Source: Pelagibacteraceae bacterium AG-426-E17 (GTDB lineage: Bacteria; Pseudomonadota; Alphaproteobacteria; Pelagibacterales; Pelagibacteraceae). From it: DNA of 64,000 bases. Below the pieces are notes generated by a model. That model saw nothing but the letters and a program-made list of their open reading frames with translations, did not search any database and had not been told where the DNA came from. Shown one piece after another: positions 17,118 to 25,887 of the stretch. Numbering within the stretch: the stretch's first letter is position 1; every line of letters starts with the position of its first letter. The DNA is taken from the NCBI GenBank assembly GCA_003210095.1, contig QCNP01000001.1, positions 542,001-606,000 on the forward strand, in the 5' to 3' direction. The position numbers and the translations under genes were made by a program.

Positions 17118-18253
17118 AAAAAATTGGAATTATCGGAGCAGGAATTTCAGGATTATTCATCGCCAATCTTTTTAAAAAAAATCCGAAATATCAAGTATCG
17201 ATTTTTGATAAAAAAAACTCTCTCGATCTAAATAGAGGGTATGGTGTACAATTATCTGTAAATAGTGTTAAACTTCTAAATAAAATTGGATTTAACAAAT
17301 TAAAAAAAGATGAAAAATTTTATCCAGAAAAAATAAATTTTTACTCAAAAAAAGTTCAAGATAAAATATGCGAATTAGATATAACTGAATTTAATTCAAA
17401 TGATTGTAAGTATACTACTTTGAAAAGATCTACCTTGATCAATTTTCTAAAAAAAGATTTAGAGGATTTGATCAAAACAAATTACAGTATTTCGAAAATT
17501 GATCAAGAGCAAGAAAAAATAAAACTTACCTTTGAAAATGAAGAAACTCACGAATGTGATTTTTTAATTATTTCAGACGGGGTCTTTTCAAAAAGTAGAA
17601 ATCTTGTTTCAAATAACCAAATTCAACCAAAGTACAACGATACTTTGGCTATAAGGGGAATGATACCTGCAAAAAACATAATTGATAAAAAGAATATTTT
17701 ATTATTTTTGGGCTCTAATTTTCATCATGTAATTTATCCTGTTTCTTCGAGTGAAGATTTGAATTTAATAGCTATAATGAAGTATAAACTTTCAGCAGAT
17801 GAACAGAAAAATTACTCATTGTTTGACAATAAATCATTTATACAAAAAATCTTGAATAATATTCCAATGGAAAACAAAGAATTTTTTAGTAATATTAAAG
17901 AATTAAAAATATACCCTGTCTTTGTGAGTGATAATTTTTTTGAAGTAAAAAATAAGAACATTTATTTTATAGGAGATGCTTTTTTTGCTTTTCCACCATC
18001 ATTTGCCCAAGGTGCATCTCAGTCTATAGAAGGTGCATATGAATTATTTGTTTGTATAGAAAATAATTCCAATACTAACTTTTTTAAAAATAGAGTTAAT
18101 AAAACAAAAATGGTCAACAATAGATCAAAATTAAATCAGTTAACCTTTCATTTATCAAATCCTTTAACCGTTTATCTTAGAAATATTTTTTTAAAAAAAT
18201 TAGTAAAAAATAAAAGTTTTTTAGAAAGTTATTTAGGAAAAATTTATAGATAA
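17114..18253 (+). CDS. FAD-dependent monooxygenase (UbiH/salicylate hydroxylase-like)
   Basis: A 379-residue group A flavoprotein monooxygenase. The N-terminal FAD/NAD-binding motif is IGIIGAGISGLFIANL (residues 3-18), the DG motif region is LIISDGVFSKSRN, and the second FAD motif is FIGDAFFAFPPSFAQGASQSIEGA. Such enzymes hydroxylate aromatic rings, for example in ubiquinone synthesis or aromatic degradation. The substrate cannot be read from the sequence. It is coupled to mutY by an ATGA overlap and its 3' end overlaps the convergent ccrM by 10 bases. It lacks any visible membrane anchor. Confidence 0.85.
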   Translation: MKKIGIIGAGISGLFIANLFKKNPKYQVSIFDKKNSLDLNRGYGVQLSVNSVKLLNKIGFNKLKKDEKFYPEKINFYSKKVQDKICELDITEFNSNDCKYTTLKRSTLINFLKKDLEDLIKTNYSISKIDQEQEKIKLTFENEETHECDFLIISDGVFSKSRNLVSNNQIQPKYNDTLAIRGMIPAKNIIDKKNILLFLGSNFHHVIYPVSSSEDLNLIAIMKYKLSADEQKNYSLFDNKSFIQKILNNIPMENKEFFSNIKELKIYPVFVSDNFFEVKNKNIYFIGDAFFAFPPSFAQGASQSIEGAYELFVCIENNSNTNFFKNRVNKTKMVNNRSKLNQLTFHLSNPLTVYLRNIFLKKLVKNKSFLESYLGKIYR

Positions 18254-19323
18254 TTTTTTGATAAGAATTTTTGTCTTAAATTATCTATTGGCACGAAAGT
18301 GTTTCCTAATTCACAATGCCAATAAGTCCATCCATTACAGCTTTCAGCTCCTAAAATTGTAGCTGCAACCTTATGTATCGAACCTTCAGTTTGAGCATGT
18401 TTGATACTCCCATCAACCATAATTTTCGCACTATTTTTCTTTTTATTATCGAAAATAATGGTGCCAGGCTTTATTATTCCCAATTCAACCAATGAACCAA
18501 AAGGTATTCTTGGTTTGGATTTATTATTTTTGAGCGTATCTAAATAATGATCCTCTATTGGTTTTGTATTCTTCAATCTTTGTTCGGCAGCTTTGAAATA
18601 GGATTTTTCTTTTTCTATACCATAATAATTTCTACTCAATTTTTTTGCAACTGTTGCAGTTGTGCCTGATCCCAAAAATGGATCAAGAATTAAATCATTT
18701 TTATTTGAAGTTGCTAATAAAATCCTGTGAAGTAAAGCTTCTGGTTTTTGTGTAGAATGCACTTTCTTTCCATTTTTTTTTAAACGCTCTGTTCCGTTAC
18801 AAATAGGCAAATCCCAATTAGATCTCATTTGCAAATCATCATTTAAACATTTTAATGATTGGTAATTAAAAGTATATTTTGAATTTTCTGATTTTGAGGC
18901 CCAGATTAATGTTTCGTGAGCATTAGTAAATCTTGTTCCTCTAAAATTAGGCATTGGATTTTTTTTGTTCCAAATTACATCGTTTAAAATCCAAAAACCT
19001 AAATTTTGAATAGCTGTACCAACTCTAAATATATTATGATAACTTCCTATAACCCATATGGCTCCATTCTTTTTTAAAATTCTCTTGCACTCACTTAACC
19101 ACTTATATGTGAAATCATCGTATTTCTTAAAGCTTCCAAATTGATCCCATTTATCATTTACTGCATTAACTTCTGATCTATCTGGTCTAGTTAGCTTATT
19201 TTTTAGTTGAAGGTTATAAGGTGGGTCTGCAAAAACTAAATCGAAAGTCTCATCTGGAATTTTTTTTAATTCTTTAAGACTATCTCCGTTAATAATTTTG
19301 TTTTTTAAGTCTAACTCTATCAT
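18244..19323 (-). CDS. ccrM: CcrM-type adenine-N6 DNA methyltransferase (GANTC)
   Basis: About 359 residues from the ATG at 19323. Motif IV is FADPPYNLQ (Asp-Pro-Pro-Tyr, residues 33-36), and the SAM-binding motif is DPFLGSGTTATVAKK. The C-terminal extension (IPFGSLVELGIIKPG... and AATILGAESCNGWTYWHCE) is the domain typical of cell-cycle methylases of the CcrM family, which methylate GANTC. A TTG at 19365 would add 14 residues, but that stretch coincides with a well-formed promoter, so ATG 19323 is preferred. No restriction enzyme lies nearby, consistent with a solitary regulatory methylase. Upstream neighbours on the same strand are rnhB and udg. Confidence 0.93.
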   Translation of the reverse strand: MIELDLKNKIINGDSLKELKKIPDETFDLVFADPPYNLQLKNKLTRPDRSEVNAVNDKWDQFGSFKKYDDFTYKWLSECKRILKKNGAIWVIGSYHNIFRVGTAIQNLGFWILNDVIWNKKNPMPNFRGTRFTNAHETLIWASKSENSKYTFNYQSLKCLNDDLQMRSNWDLPICNGTERLKKNGKKVHSTQKPEALLHRILLATSNKNDLILDPFLGSGTTATVAKKLSRNYYGIEKEKSYFKAAEQRLKNTKPIEDHYLDTLKNNKSKPRIPFGSLVELGIIKPGTIIFDNKKKNSAKIMVDGSIKHAQTEGSIHKVAATILGAESCNGWTYWHCELGNTFVPIDNLRQKFLSKNYL

Positions 19324-19336
19324 TTTTAAAGAAACA

Positions 19337-19365
19337 ATTAGACTCCAGGTCGGAGTCCAGGTCAA
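19337..19365 (-). promoter_or_regulatory. Candidate ccrM promoter containing two GANTC sites
   Basis: On the minus strand TTGACC (19365-19360), a 17-base spacer and TCTAAT (19342-19337) form a good sigma70-type promoter 13 bases ahead of the ccrM ATG. Two GANTC sites lie in it: plus-strand GAGTC at 19353-19357 inside the spacer and GACTC at 19341-19345 overlapping the -10 box. GACTCC/GGAGTC (19341-19346, 19352-19357) are an inverted repeat, and TCCAGGTC occurs twice, 12 bases apart (19344, 19356). A third GACTC is at 19412-19416, in the end of rnhB. Methylation-sensitive self-control, as known for ccrM in Caulobacter, is inference. Confidence 0.65.
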
Positions 19366-19403
19366 CTTATGATTGAATTATTTTTGATTAATTGTGCCTA
19401 AAA

Positions 19404-20000
19404 TTATTTAGGACTCAATATATTGTGTATAGGCTTGAAAGTTTTTCTATGATGTTTTGTAATTCCAAATTTTTTAATTGCTGAAAGATGATCTCTGGTT
19501 CCATAGCCACAATTTCTAATCCAATGATATTTCATAAAGTTCTTTGAAATTTTTTTCATCAGATTGTCCCTAGATACTTTTGCAATTATTGAAGCAGCAG
19601 AAATTTGAGGTATTTTTTGATCACCTTTGATGACATATTTTAAATTATAATTTTTCATTTTTGGAATTCTATTCCCGTCAATTAAAACTATTTTAGGTTT
19701 TTTCTTTAATTTTTTAATAGCTCTTTGCATTGCCAGCAATGTAGCATTAAGAATATTTAGTTTTTCAATCTCTTTTTTTGATGCAGACGCTATAGACCAA
19801 TAAGAGTTTTTTTTTATATACTTATTTAAAATTTCACGCTTTTTTTTGGTTAATTGTTTTGAATCCTTTAATTTTTTTATATCACATTCTTTTTTCAAAA
19901 TTACTGCAGATGCATAAACAGGTCCAATTAGGCTCCCTCTACCAACCTCATCAACCCCCGCGACATTTAAGTTAATTTTAAATATCGATTTTAAGTTCAT
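19404..20000 (-). CDS. rnhB: Ribonuclease HII
   Basis: A 198-residue enzyme that cuts at ribonucleotides embedded in DNA and in RNA-DNA hybrids. The N-terminal signature is AGVDEVGRGSLIGPVYASAVIL, containing the catalytic Asp-Glu pair and the GRG motif (the more usual form is DEAGRGPLAGPV). Further residues are in VLIDGNRIP and ISAASIIAKVSRD. It overlaps the upstream uracil-DNA glycosylase gene by 23 bases and ends 38 bases before the ccrM promoter. Together with rnhA the cell has both RNase H types. Confidence 0.95.
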   Translation of the reverse strand: MNLKSIFKINLNVAGVDEVGRGSLIGPVYASAVILKKECDIKKLKDSKQLTKKKREILNKYIKKNSYWSIASASKKEIEKLNILNATLLAMQRAIKKLKKKPKIVLIDGNRIPKMKNYNLKYVIKGDQKIPQISAASIIAKVSRDNLMKKISKNFMKYHWIRNCGYGTRDHLSAIKKFGITKHHRKTFKPIHNILSPK

Positions 20001-20676
20001 CTATTTTATTTCTTATATTCTTTAAATCTATCCAGGAATATTTTTTTTGATCATTTTGTCTTAATAAATATGCAGGATGAAAGGTTACCATGGTTAAAAA
20101 AGTTTTATCTTTAATCAACATTTCTTTCCATATTCCTCGCTCTTTTGATATTTTTAAATTTGATCCAAAAAATGCCTCCATTGCTGTGCTACCTAGTAAA
20201 ATAATTATTTTTGGCTTAATAATATCAACATGTTCCAATAAAAATTCAGAATATCTTCTAATCTCATTTGAATCTGGTTTTCTGTTTAAAGGAGGTCTAT
20301 AATTTACAACGTTAGTAATGTATAAATCTTTTCTATTTAAATTTATAGCTGACAACATTTTGTTCAATAAAGAACCTGCCTCACCTACAAAGGGTTTACT
20401 TAATTCATCTTCTTTCTGCCCAGGCGCTTCTCCTATTAACATAATTGGACTATTAATATTACCGTCATTAAAAACTATATTATTTGAATTATTTTTTAGT
20501 TTACACTCACTAATTGATGAGATTTTATCTTTTAATTTTTTTAATAAAATTTTCTTATCATTTTCAGGTTGTACCCCAATTAATCTATTAATAGGATTAT
20601 TAGAGAAAGTAATATTAGATTTTAAGAAAAGTTTTCTGAAACTTTTATTTCTTTGACTGAAATTTTGATTCGTCAT
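19978..20676 (-). CDS. Uracil-DNA glycosylase, family 4-like, without the iron-sulfur cysteines
   Basis: About 232 residues from ATG 20676 (a TTG at 20691 would add 5). Active-site motifs are MLIGEAPGQKEDELSKPFVGEAGSLLNKML and the distal VTFHPAYLLRQ, with NRKPDSNEI between them. These place it in the family 4-type uracil-DNA glycosylases that excise uracil from DNA. Family 4 members usually have four cysteines for a [4Fe-4S] cluster; only one cysteine is present in this protein. It overlaps rnhB and is divergent from the TPR gene, with only 14 bases between the two starts. Confidence 0.88.
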   Translation of the reverse strand: MTNQNFSQRNKSFRKLFLKSNITFSNNPINRLIGVQPENDKKILLKKLKDKISSISECKLKNNSNNIVFNDGNINSPIMLIGEAPGQKEDELSKPFVGEAGSLLNKMLSAINLNRKDLYITNVVNYRPPLNRKPDSNEIRRYSEFLLEHVDIIKPKIIILLGSTAMEAFFGSNLKISKERGIWKEMLIKDKTFLTMVTFHPAYLLRQNDQKKYSWIDLKNIRNKIDELKIDI

Positions 20677-20690
20677 ATTATTATAGCTCA

Positions 20691-22361
20691 ATGATAAAAT
20701 TTTTTACATTTTTGTTATTCTTTTTATTATACCAAAGTGTTTCAATTTCAAAAATAAATGAAATAGAAAATTTCAACCAGAAGTATCTATCTAATTATTT
20801 TTCTGGAATAGTATCTCTTAAAAATGAGGAGACAGAGGCATCTTTTAAATTTTTGGAAAACTCTTATCCAATAAGTGAAACTCATAAAAACTATCTAAAG
20901 AATTACTTAGTTTCTCTAGTTATGAATAGACAGGTTGATAAGGCTATTAAAAAAATTAAGGATAATGAGGTAAACACTGAAATTTTTTTAGAAAAAGAAG
21001 TACTCTTATTTGTTGATAGCATAAAAAAAAAAAATTTTATTAAAAGTCAATCCCATATGACTAATCTAGAAAACTCTCCAGAAATTAATGACACAATAAG
21101 TTTAATTTTGTATGAAACACTAAAAAATTATATTAGGGTTTTTAAAACTAGAGATAGCTCCTCTTATCTGCAAAAAAATTTTGGAGAACTTGATGAAATA
21201 AATCTTATTTTTCTGAATTGTTATTTAAATAAAAATCTAACTATTCAATTGTTTGATAAATTTATTGCTTCAGATGGCACAAACTCAAGATATATTTATT
21301 TTTATATAGATCATCTTTTAGAAAAAAAAAAACTAAAAGAGGCGTCAATTATTGCAAACAAAATAAACGATTTAGATAGTTCCTTATTATTATCCCAGAT
21401 TAAGTATTGGTCAAAAAATTCAGAATATGATGAAATTAATAATTTATTTTCTTGTAATAGCGAAAAAGATTTAATTGCCGAATTTTTTTACTTAATTGCA
21501 AGTTTGTATTCATCTCAAGGACAATATTTCGAATCCAATTTTTACTTAATTTTATCTGACTACTTGAACCCTAAATTTTATCCAAATTCAGCGCTTTTAA
21601 TTGAAAATTACGTAGATAATAAAAGATATAAGTTAGCAAAAAAGGAGTTAGGTAAAATAAAAAAAAAAAATTTGTTATTTGATTGGTTCAAAATTAAAAA
21701 AAAAGCATCAATAATTGAAGCAGAAGAAGAAGAGCAAAATGCTTTAAGATTTGTTAAAAAAAATTATGAACTTTTAAATAGTGCAAATGCTAAAATAAAA
21801 TTTGATATGGCAAACATTTTAAGAAATTTTAAAGATTATAAATACTCTATAAAAATTTACTCAGATTTAATAGAAAAAAATAATTTCAACAATGAGGAAT
21901 TTGCAGATCTATATTACAAAAGAGGAACATGTTTTGAGAGAATGAAAAATTACATGAAAGCAGATGAGGATTTTTTAAATTCTTTAAAATTAGATCCTAA
22001 TGATGCTTATGTTTTGAATTATCTTGGATACAGTTGGCTAGAAAGATCTTATAAAATCAATGAAGCAATGAAAATGTTGCAGAAGGCTTATGATTTAATG
22101 TCTAATGATCCCTACATTACAGACTCAATTGGATGGGCATATTTTCTATTGAAAGATTTTAAAAATGCAAAAAAATATCTTCAACAAGCTGTAAAATTAA
22201 TGCCATATGATCCTATAGTTAATGACCATTATGGAGATGTCTTATGGAGGTTAGAAAAAAAAATACAAGCAAGATATTTTTGGAATGGAGCTTTAAAACT
22301 CGATGGTGTAGATGAGGAAATGAGAAAAAAAATAAAAAATAAATTAGTTTATGGATTATAA
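20691..22361 (+). CDS. Tetratricopeptide repeat protein, exported
   Basis: A 556-residue protein with an N-terminal hydrophobic stretch (about residues 1-20, FFTFLLFFLLYQSVSISK) that looks like a signal peptide. The N-terminal two thirds are helical and weakly conserved. The last 160 residues contain clear TPR units: DLYYKRGTCFERMKNYMKADEDF, YVLNYLGYSWLERSY, PYITDSIGWAYFLLKDFKNAKKYLQQA and DPIVNDHYGDVLWRL. A TPR protein directly before ispE is a recurrent alphaproteobacterial arrangement. TPRs bind other proteins; the partner is unknown. It is probably periplasmic or membrane associated. Confidence 0.85.
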   Translation: MIKFFTFLLFFLLYQSVSISKINEIENFNQKYLSNYFSGIVSLKNEETEASFKFLENSYPISETHKNYLKNYLVSLVMNRQVDKAIKKIKDNEVNTEIFLEKEVLLFVDSIKKKNFIKSQSHMTNLENSPEINDTISLILYETLKNYIRVFKTRDSSSYLQKNFGELDEINLIFLNCYLNKNLTIQLFDKFIASDGTNSRYIYFYIDHLLEKKKLKEASIIANKINDLDSSLLLSQIKYWSKNSEYDEINNLFSCNSEKDLIAEFFYLIASLYSSQGQYFESNFYLILSDYLNPKFYPNSALLIENYVDNKRYKLAKKELGKIKKKNLLFDWFKIKKKASIIEAEEEEQNALRFVKKNYELLNSANAKIKFDMANILRNFKDYKYSIKIYSDLIEKNNFNNEEFADLYYKRGTCFERMKNYMKADEDFLNSLKLDPNDAYVLNYLGYSWLERSYKINEAMKMLQKAYDLMSNDPYITDSIGWAYFLLKDFKNAKKYLQQAVKLMPYDPIVNDHYGDVLWRLEKKIQARYFWNGALKLDGVDEEMRKKIKNKLVYGL

Positions 22362-22366
22362 ATATT

Positions 22367-23201
22367 TTGAATAAGATACAATTTATAAAATCTTATGCTA
22401 AAATTAATTTATGCCTAAATATTATTAATAAAAAACAAAAATTACATAAAATACAAAGCCTTTTTTCACTTGTCTCGTTGCACGATAAAATATGTGCGTT
22501 TCCTATAAAAAAAAAAAATCATAAGATATTTTTTAAAGGTAAATTTTCAAAGAATATACCTAGAATAAATACAATACAAAAAACACTTAAACTGTTAGAA
22601 AAAGAGGGCTTACTTAAAAAAAAAATTTACGTAATAGTTTACAAAAATATTCCTCAAAAATCAGGACTTGGAGGAGGGTCAATGAATTCAGCATCTTTAA
22701 TCAAATTATTAATCAAAAAAAAAATTGTTAAAATTAATAATGATAAATTAACAAATATATCAGATAAAATTGGAGATGATGTAAAAAATAGGTTTTAAAA
22801 GAAATCTGATATATTTGGACAATAACAAAATTTTTACAAATTTCAAAAAAAGACTTAAATATTATCTATTGTTATTCATGCCAAAAAAAGGTTGCTCGAC
22901 ACGTCACGTTTATTCTAAAGTTCGTAGCTTTTCTAGACCGTATGAGAATAAAAAATTTATCATAAAAAATTTAAGTAAATTAAAAAATGACCTTGAAAAG
23001 ATTGTGATCAATAAATACCCTGAGTTAAAAAGTCCTATAAATTTTATTAAAAAAGCTCATGGTTTAGAATTTTTAAGAATGACAGGCTCAGGTTCATGTT
23101 TTGTAGCATATTTTAAATATAATAAAGATAGTATATCTACGTTGAAAAAATTTAAAAAAAAATACCCAAATTATTGGTCTGTTTTATCTAAAACTATATA
23201 A
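22367..23201 (+). CDS. ispE: 4-diphosphocytidyl-2-C-methyl-D-erythritol kinase (IspE), frameshifted
   Basis: Two consecutive frames encode one IspE of about 277 residues. The first (TTG start at 22367) has the N-terminal SYAKINLCLNI and the ATP-binding GHMP motif PQKSGLGGGSMNSASL, then runs into a stop at 22796-22798. The second frame continues IGFKRNLIYLDNNKIF, then MPKKGCSTRHVYS and the third GHMP motif MTGSGSCFVAYF. One extra A in the GTAAAAAATAGG segment (around 22782-22788) explains the break. IspE phosphorylates CDP-ME in the MEP pathway that also uses ispH here. The enzyme should be essential, so a sequence error is the simplest explanation; real decay or recoding cannot be excluded. 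Confidence 0.85.
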
Positions 23202-23236
23202 TTTATTGGAGTTTGTGTTATAAGAATTTTAAATTT

Positions 23237-23311
23237 TGGGGCGTAGCCAAGTGGTAAGGCAGCGGTTTTTGGTACCGCCATTCCTAGGTTCGAATCCTAG
23301 CGCCCCAGCCA
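23237..23311 (+). tRNA. tRNA-Gln (anticodon TTG)
   Basis: A complete cloverleaf of 75 bases. The acceptor stem is TGGGGCG with CGCCCCA, followed by discriminator G and an encoded CCA (23309-23311). The D arm lies in TAGCCAAGTGGTAAGGCA. The anticodon stem GCGGT/ACCGC holds loop TTTTGGT, which places TTG at the anticodon, decoding CAA/CAG as glutamine. The T arm is CCTAG-GTTCGAAT-CTAGG. A TATAAG box at 23219-23224 could be its -10 element, but no clear -35 was found. The cca gene starts only 3 bases after the CCA end. Confidence 0.97.
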
Positions 23312-23314
23312 AAT

Positions 23315-24583
23315 ATGTTAAATAATTTGTTAAACATTTTTTCAAGGAATAAGAAAAACACTAGCAATCAAATTTTGAATATACAAAACACTTATCCTTC
23401 TGAGCAATTATTTTTGGCAGTTAATGATTATTCAAAGAATAGTGAAATTAGATATGTTGGAGGATGCGTTAGAAAATCAATATTAAATGAAAAAATTGAT
23501 GATGTAGATTTATCAACAAATCTTGATCCAATTCAACTAGAGGACTGTTTAAAAAAAAACAATATAAAATATTTAACCACTGGTAAAAAATTTGGCACCT
23601 TAACTGCCTTAGTTAATGATTTTAAATTCGAAATTACTTCGCTTAGGAAAGATATCATAACTGATGGAAGACATGCCAAAGTGGAATATACAAACAATTG
23701 GAAAGAAGATGCAGAACGTAGAGATTTCACATTCAATTCGATTTACGCAAATATAAATGGAGAAATATTTGATCCTTTTAATGGAAAAAACCATCTAAAG
23801 AGTGGTAAAATATTTTTTATAGGTGATCCAGATAAAAGAATTAAAGAGGATTATCTAAGAATACTCAGATATATAAGATTTTTTTTGAATTACTCCAATC
23901 ACCCACATGATAAAAATGTCACAAAAGCAATTAAACAAAATATTGAGGGAATAAAAAAGATCTCAAAAGAACGTTTGTTAGATGAATTAAGGAAAATTGT
24001 ACTTTCCAGCGGTTTCCTTAAAATAAAGAGCGACAAATTTTGTCTAGAAATAATTCAACTAATTTTTCCACAAATTTCGAATTTAGAATTTATAAAAAAA
24101 AACTCGAATGAAGATTTTGTTAAATTACAAAAAAGTAAAGATTTTATATTAATTTTGAGTCTCTTAATAATTGATTTGACAGATAATACAGAATATTTCT
24201 TACATAAATTTAATTTATCTAATGAGGATAAAAATAGAATAATTTTTTTGAATAATGTTTTTAAAAATAAGTTGAAAAGCAAATATTTCAGTACACAGAA
24301 TTTAATGAAAATTCTCTATACTTACGGAAGAGAAAGATTGTTAGATATAATTAGATATCAATCAATAAAGTACGGAAAAAAAGAGAATTTTAAACAAAAA
24401 ATTGATTTTTTTGAAAAGGTAGAAATTCCAAAATTTCCACTAAATGCAAATCTCTTGATAGATAATTATAATTTTAAAAAAGATAAGATTTTAGGAAACA
24501 AAATTAAAGAATTAGAAAATTTTTGGTTAAATAATAATTTTAAAATTTCAAAAGAAGAAGTTTTAAAAATTGTTAAAAATTAA
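23315..24583 (+). CDS. cca: CCA tRNA nucleotidyltransferase / poly(A) polymerase family
   Basis: A 422-residue class II nucleotidyltransferase. The catalytic head has [26 protein letters not shown] (GG and DxD motifs, about residues 48-70), then FEITSLRKD and [10 protein letters not shown] with the NxxY region, and the RNA-binding [13 protein letters not shown] segment. Enzymes of this family add or repair the CCA end of tRNAs; related ones polyadenylate RNA. The chosen ATG lies 3 bases after the encoded CCA of tRNA-Gln, so the gene is almost certainly co-transcribed with that tRNA. The 3' end overlaps convergent greA by 4 bases. Confidence 0.92.
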   Translation: MLNNLLNIFSRNKKNTSNQILNIQNTYPSEQLFLAVNDYSKNSEIRYVGGCVRKSILNEKIDDVDLSTNLDPIQLEDCLKKNNIKYLTTGKKFGTLTALVNDFKFEITSLRKDIITDGRHAKVEYTNNWKEDAERRDFTFNSIYANINGEIFDPFNGKNHLKSGKIFFIGDPDKRIKEDYLRILRYIRFFLNYSNHPHDKNVTKAIKQNIEGIKKISKERLLDELRKIVLSSGFLKIKSDKFCLEIIQLIFPQISNLEFIKKNSNEDFVKLQKSKDFILILSLLIIDLTDNTEYFLHKFNLSNEDKNRIIFLNNVFKNKLKSKYFSTQNLMKILYTYGRERLLDIIRYQSIKYGKKENFKQKIDFFEKVEIPKFPLNANLLIDNYNFKKDKILGNKIKELENFWLNNNFKISKEEVLKIVKN

Positions 24584-25056
24584 ATATACTTTACATCAAC
24601 AATTTCAAAGTTTTTAATCCCACTTGGAGTTTTGATTTCTACTAAGTCACCTTTAATTTTTCCTATCAAACCCTTTCCAATTGGAGATTGAAAATAAATA
24701 AGTTTTTCTTTTATATTTGCCTCATCTTTTCCTACAATTTTATAAATTAATTTTTCATCACTGTCTAAGTCATTTAAATGTACTGTAGATCCAAAGATTA
24801 CTTTTCCCAAGTTTTCAATTTTTGTGACATCTATTACATTTGCTCTTGCTATAACATCTTCAATCTCTTGAATCCTTCCCTCGTTTAAAGATTGTTGTTC
24901 TTTAGCGGCGTGATACTCTGCATTCTCTTTTAAATCTCCATGAGATCTAGCCTCAGATATTGAATTAACTATTTCTGGTCTTTTTTTTTCTTTTAAGAAG
25001 ATTAGCTCTTCACTTAATTTTTTTAGACCATTAACTGTAACTGGTTCTTTGCTCAT
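24580..25056 (-). CDS. greA: Transcription elongation factor GreA
   Basis: A 158-residue factor that binds the secondary channel of RNA polymerase and stimulates transcript cleavage in backtracked complexes. The N-terminal coiled coil runs from about residue 5 to 75, with the conserved tip [18 protein letters not shown] carrying the acidic residues. The C-terminal FKBP-like domain includes [23 protein letters not shown]. The length is typical. It lies 3 bases downstream of hemF and overlaps the convergent cca stop. Confidence 0.97.
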   Translation of the reverse strand: MSKEPVTVNGLKKLSEELIFLKEKKRPEIVNSISEARSHGDLKENAEYHAAKEQQSLNEGRIQEIEDVIARANVIDVTKIENLGKVIFGSTVHLNDLDSDEKLIYKIVGKDEANIKEKLIYFQSPIGKGLIGKIKGDLVEIKTPSGIKNFEIVDVKYI

Positions 25057-25059
25057 TAT

Positions 25060-25887
25060 TTACTTCCATTTTGCTGTTGGCGGTAATGACATTAAAATTG
25101 CTTCTACATTTCCACCAGTTTGTAAACCAAATTTTGTACCTCGATCATATAAAAGGTTAAACTCAACATATCTACCCCTTTTTAAAAATTGTATATTTTT
25201 TTGAGATTTATTCCATTTTTTATTTTTTCTGGCAGATATTATTTTGTTAAAAATTTTAATAAAACTAACACCTAATTCTCTCACAAAAGAAAAATCTTTT
25301 TTCCAATTATCTTTTTTATAATCAAAAAATATTCCTCCTATACCTCTAGCTTCTTTTCTATGAGGTAAATAAAAGTACTCATCACACCACTTTTTATACT
25401 TTTTAAAAGTATTTTTATTTTGTCTATCACATACTTTTTTTAGTTCTTTAAATAAAATTTTTTTAACATTCTTATCATTAAAACATGGTGTTACATCAAT
25501 TCCACCACCAAACCATCCATGATCAGTATAAATATACCTTGTATTAAAATGTATAGCAGGCACATGTGGATTTTTCATGTGCATCACAATTGAAATACCA
25601 GATGCCCAAAATTTATTTACTTTTTCAGTACCTGGTATTTTATTTTTAAATTCTTTGGAGAATTTCCCGTATACTTCTGAAAAATTTACACCTACTTTAT
25701 CAAAAATATCTCCATTTTCTAAGACTCTGGATTTTCCTCCACCTTCATCCTTTGAATCATTTCTTTTCCATTCTTTAGTTTTGAATTTTGCATTTTTTTT
25801 TTCAATTTTAATTATTTCACTACAGATTATTTCTTGAAGAGAAATAAACCAATTTTTTACTAATTTTTTCTTTATTTTAATATTCAT
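25060..25887 (-). CDS. hemF: Aerobic coproporphyrinogen III oxidase
   Basis: A 275-residue oxygen-dependent enzyme of heme synthesis that decarboxylates coproporphyrinogen III to protoporphyrinogen IX. Diagnostic stretches are WKRNDSKDEGGGKSRVLENGDIFDKVGVN, the histidine-rich VMHMKNPHVPAIHFNTRYI, GWFGGGIDVTPC, HRKEARGIGGIFFDY and the C-terminal GRYVEFNLLYDRGTKFGLQTGGN. Heme is needed for the oxidase and bc1 complexes encoded in the same window. It overlaps the trmL gene by 11 bases upstream and is 3 bases from greA. Confidence 0.97.
   Translation of the reverse strand: MNIKIKKKLVKNWFISLQEIICSEIIKIEKKNAKFKTKEWKRNDSKDEGGGKSRVLENGDIFDKVGVNFSEVYGKFSKEFKNKIPGTEKVNKFWASGISIVMHMKNPHVPAIHFNTRYIYTDHGWFGGGIDVTPCFNDKNVKKILFKELKKVCDRQNKNTFKKYKKWCDEYFYLPHRKEARGIGGIFFDYKKDNWKKDFSFVRELGVSFIKIFNKIISARKNKKWNKSQKNIQFLKRGRYVEFNLLYDRGTKFGLQTGGNVEAILMSLPPTAKWK

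Noticed and set aside
19323-19365. N-terminal extension of CcrM from a TTG at 19365
   Set aside because: The 14 extra residues come from promoter-like repeat DNA; the ATG at 19323 fits the family start better.
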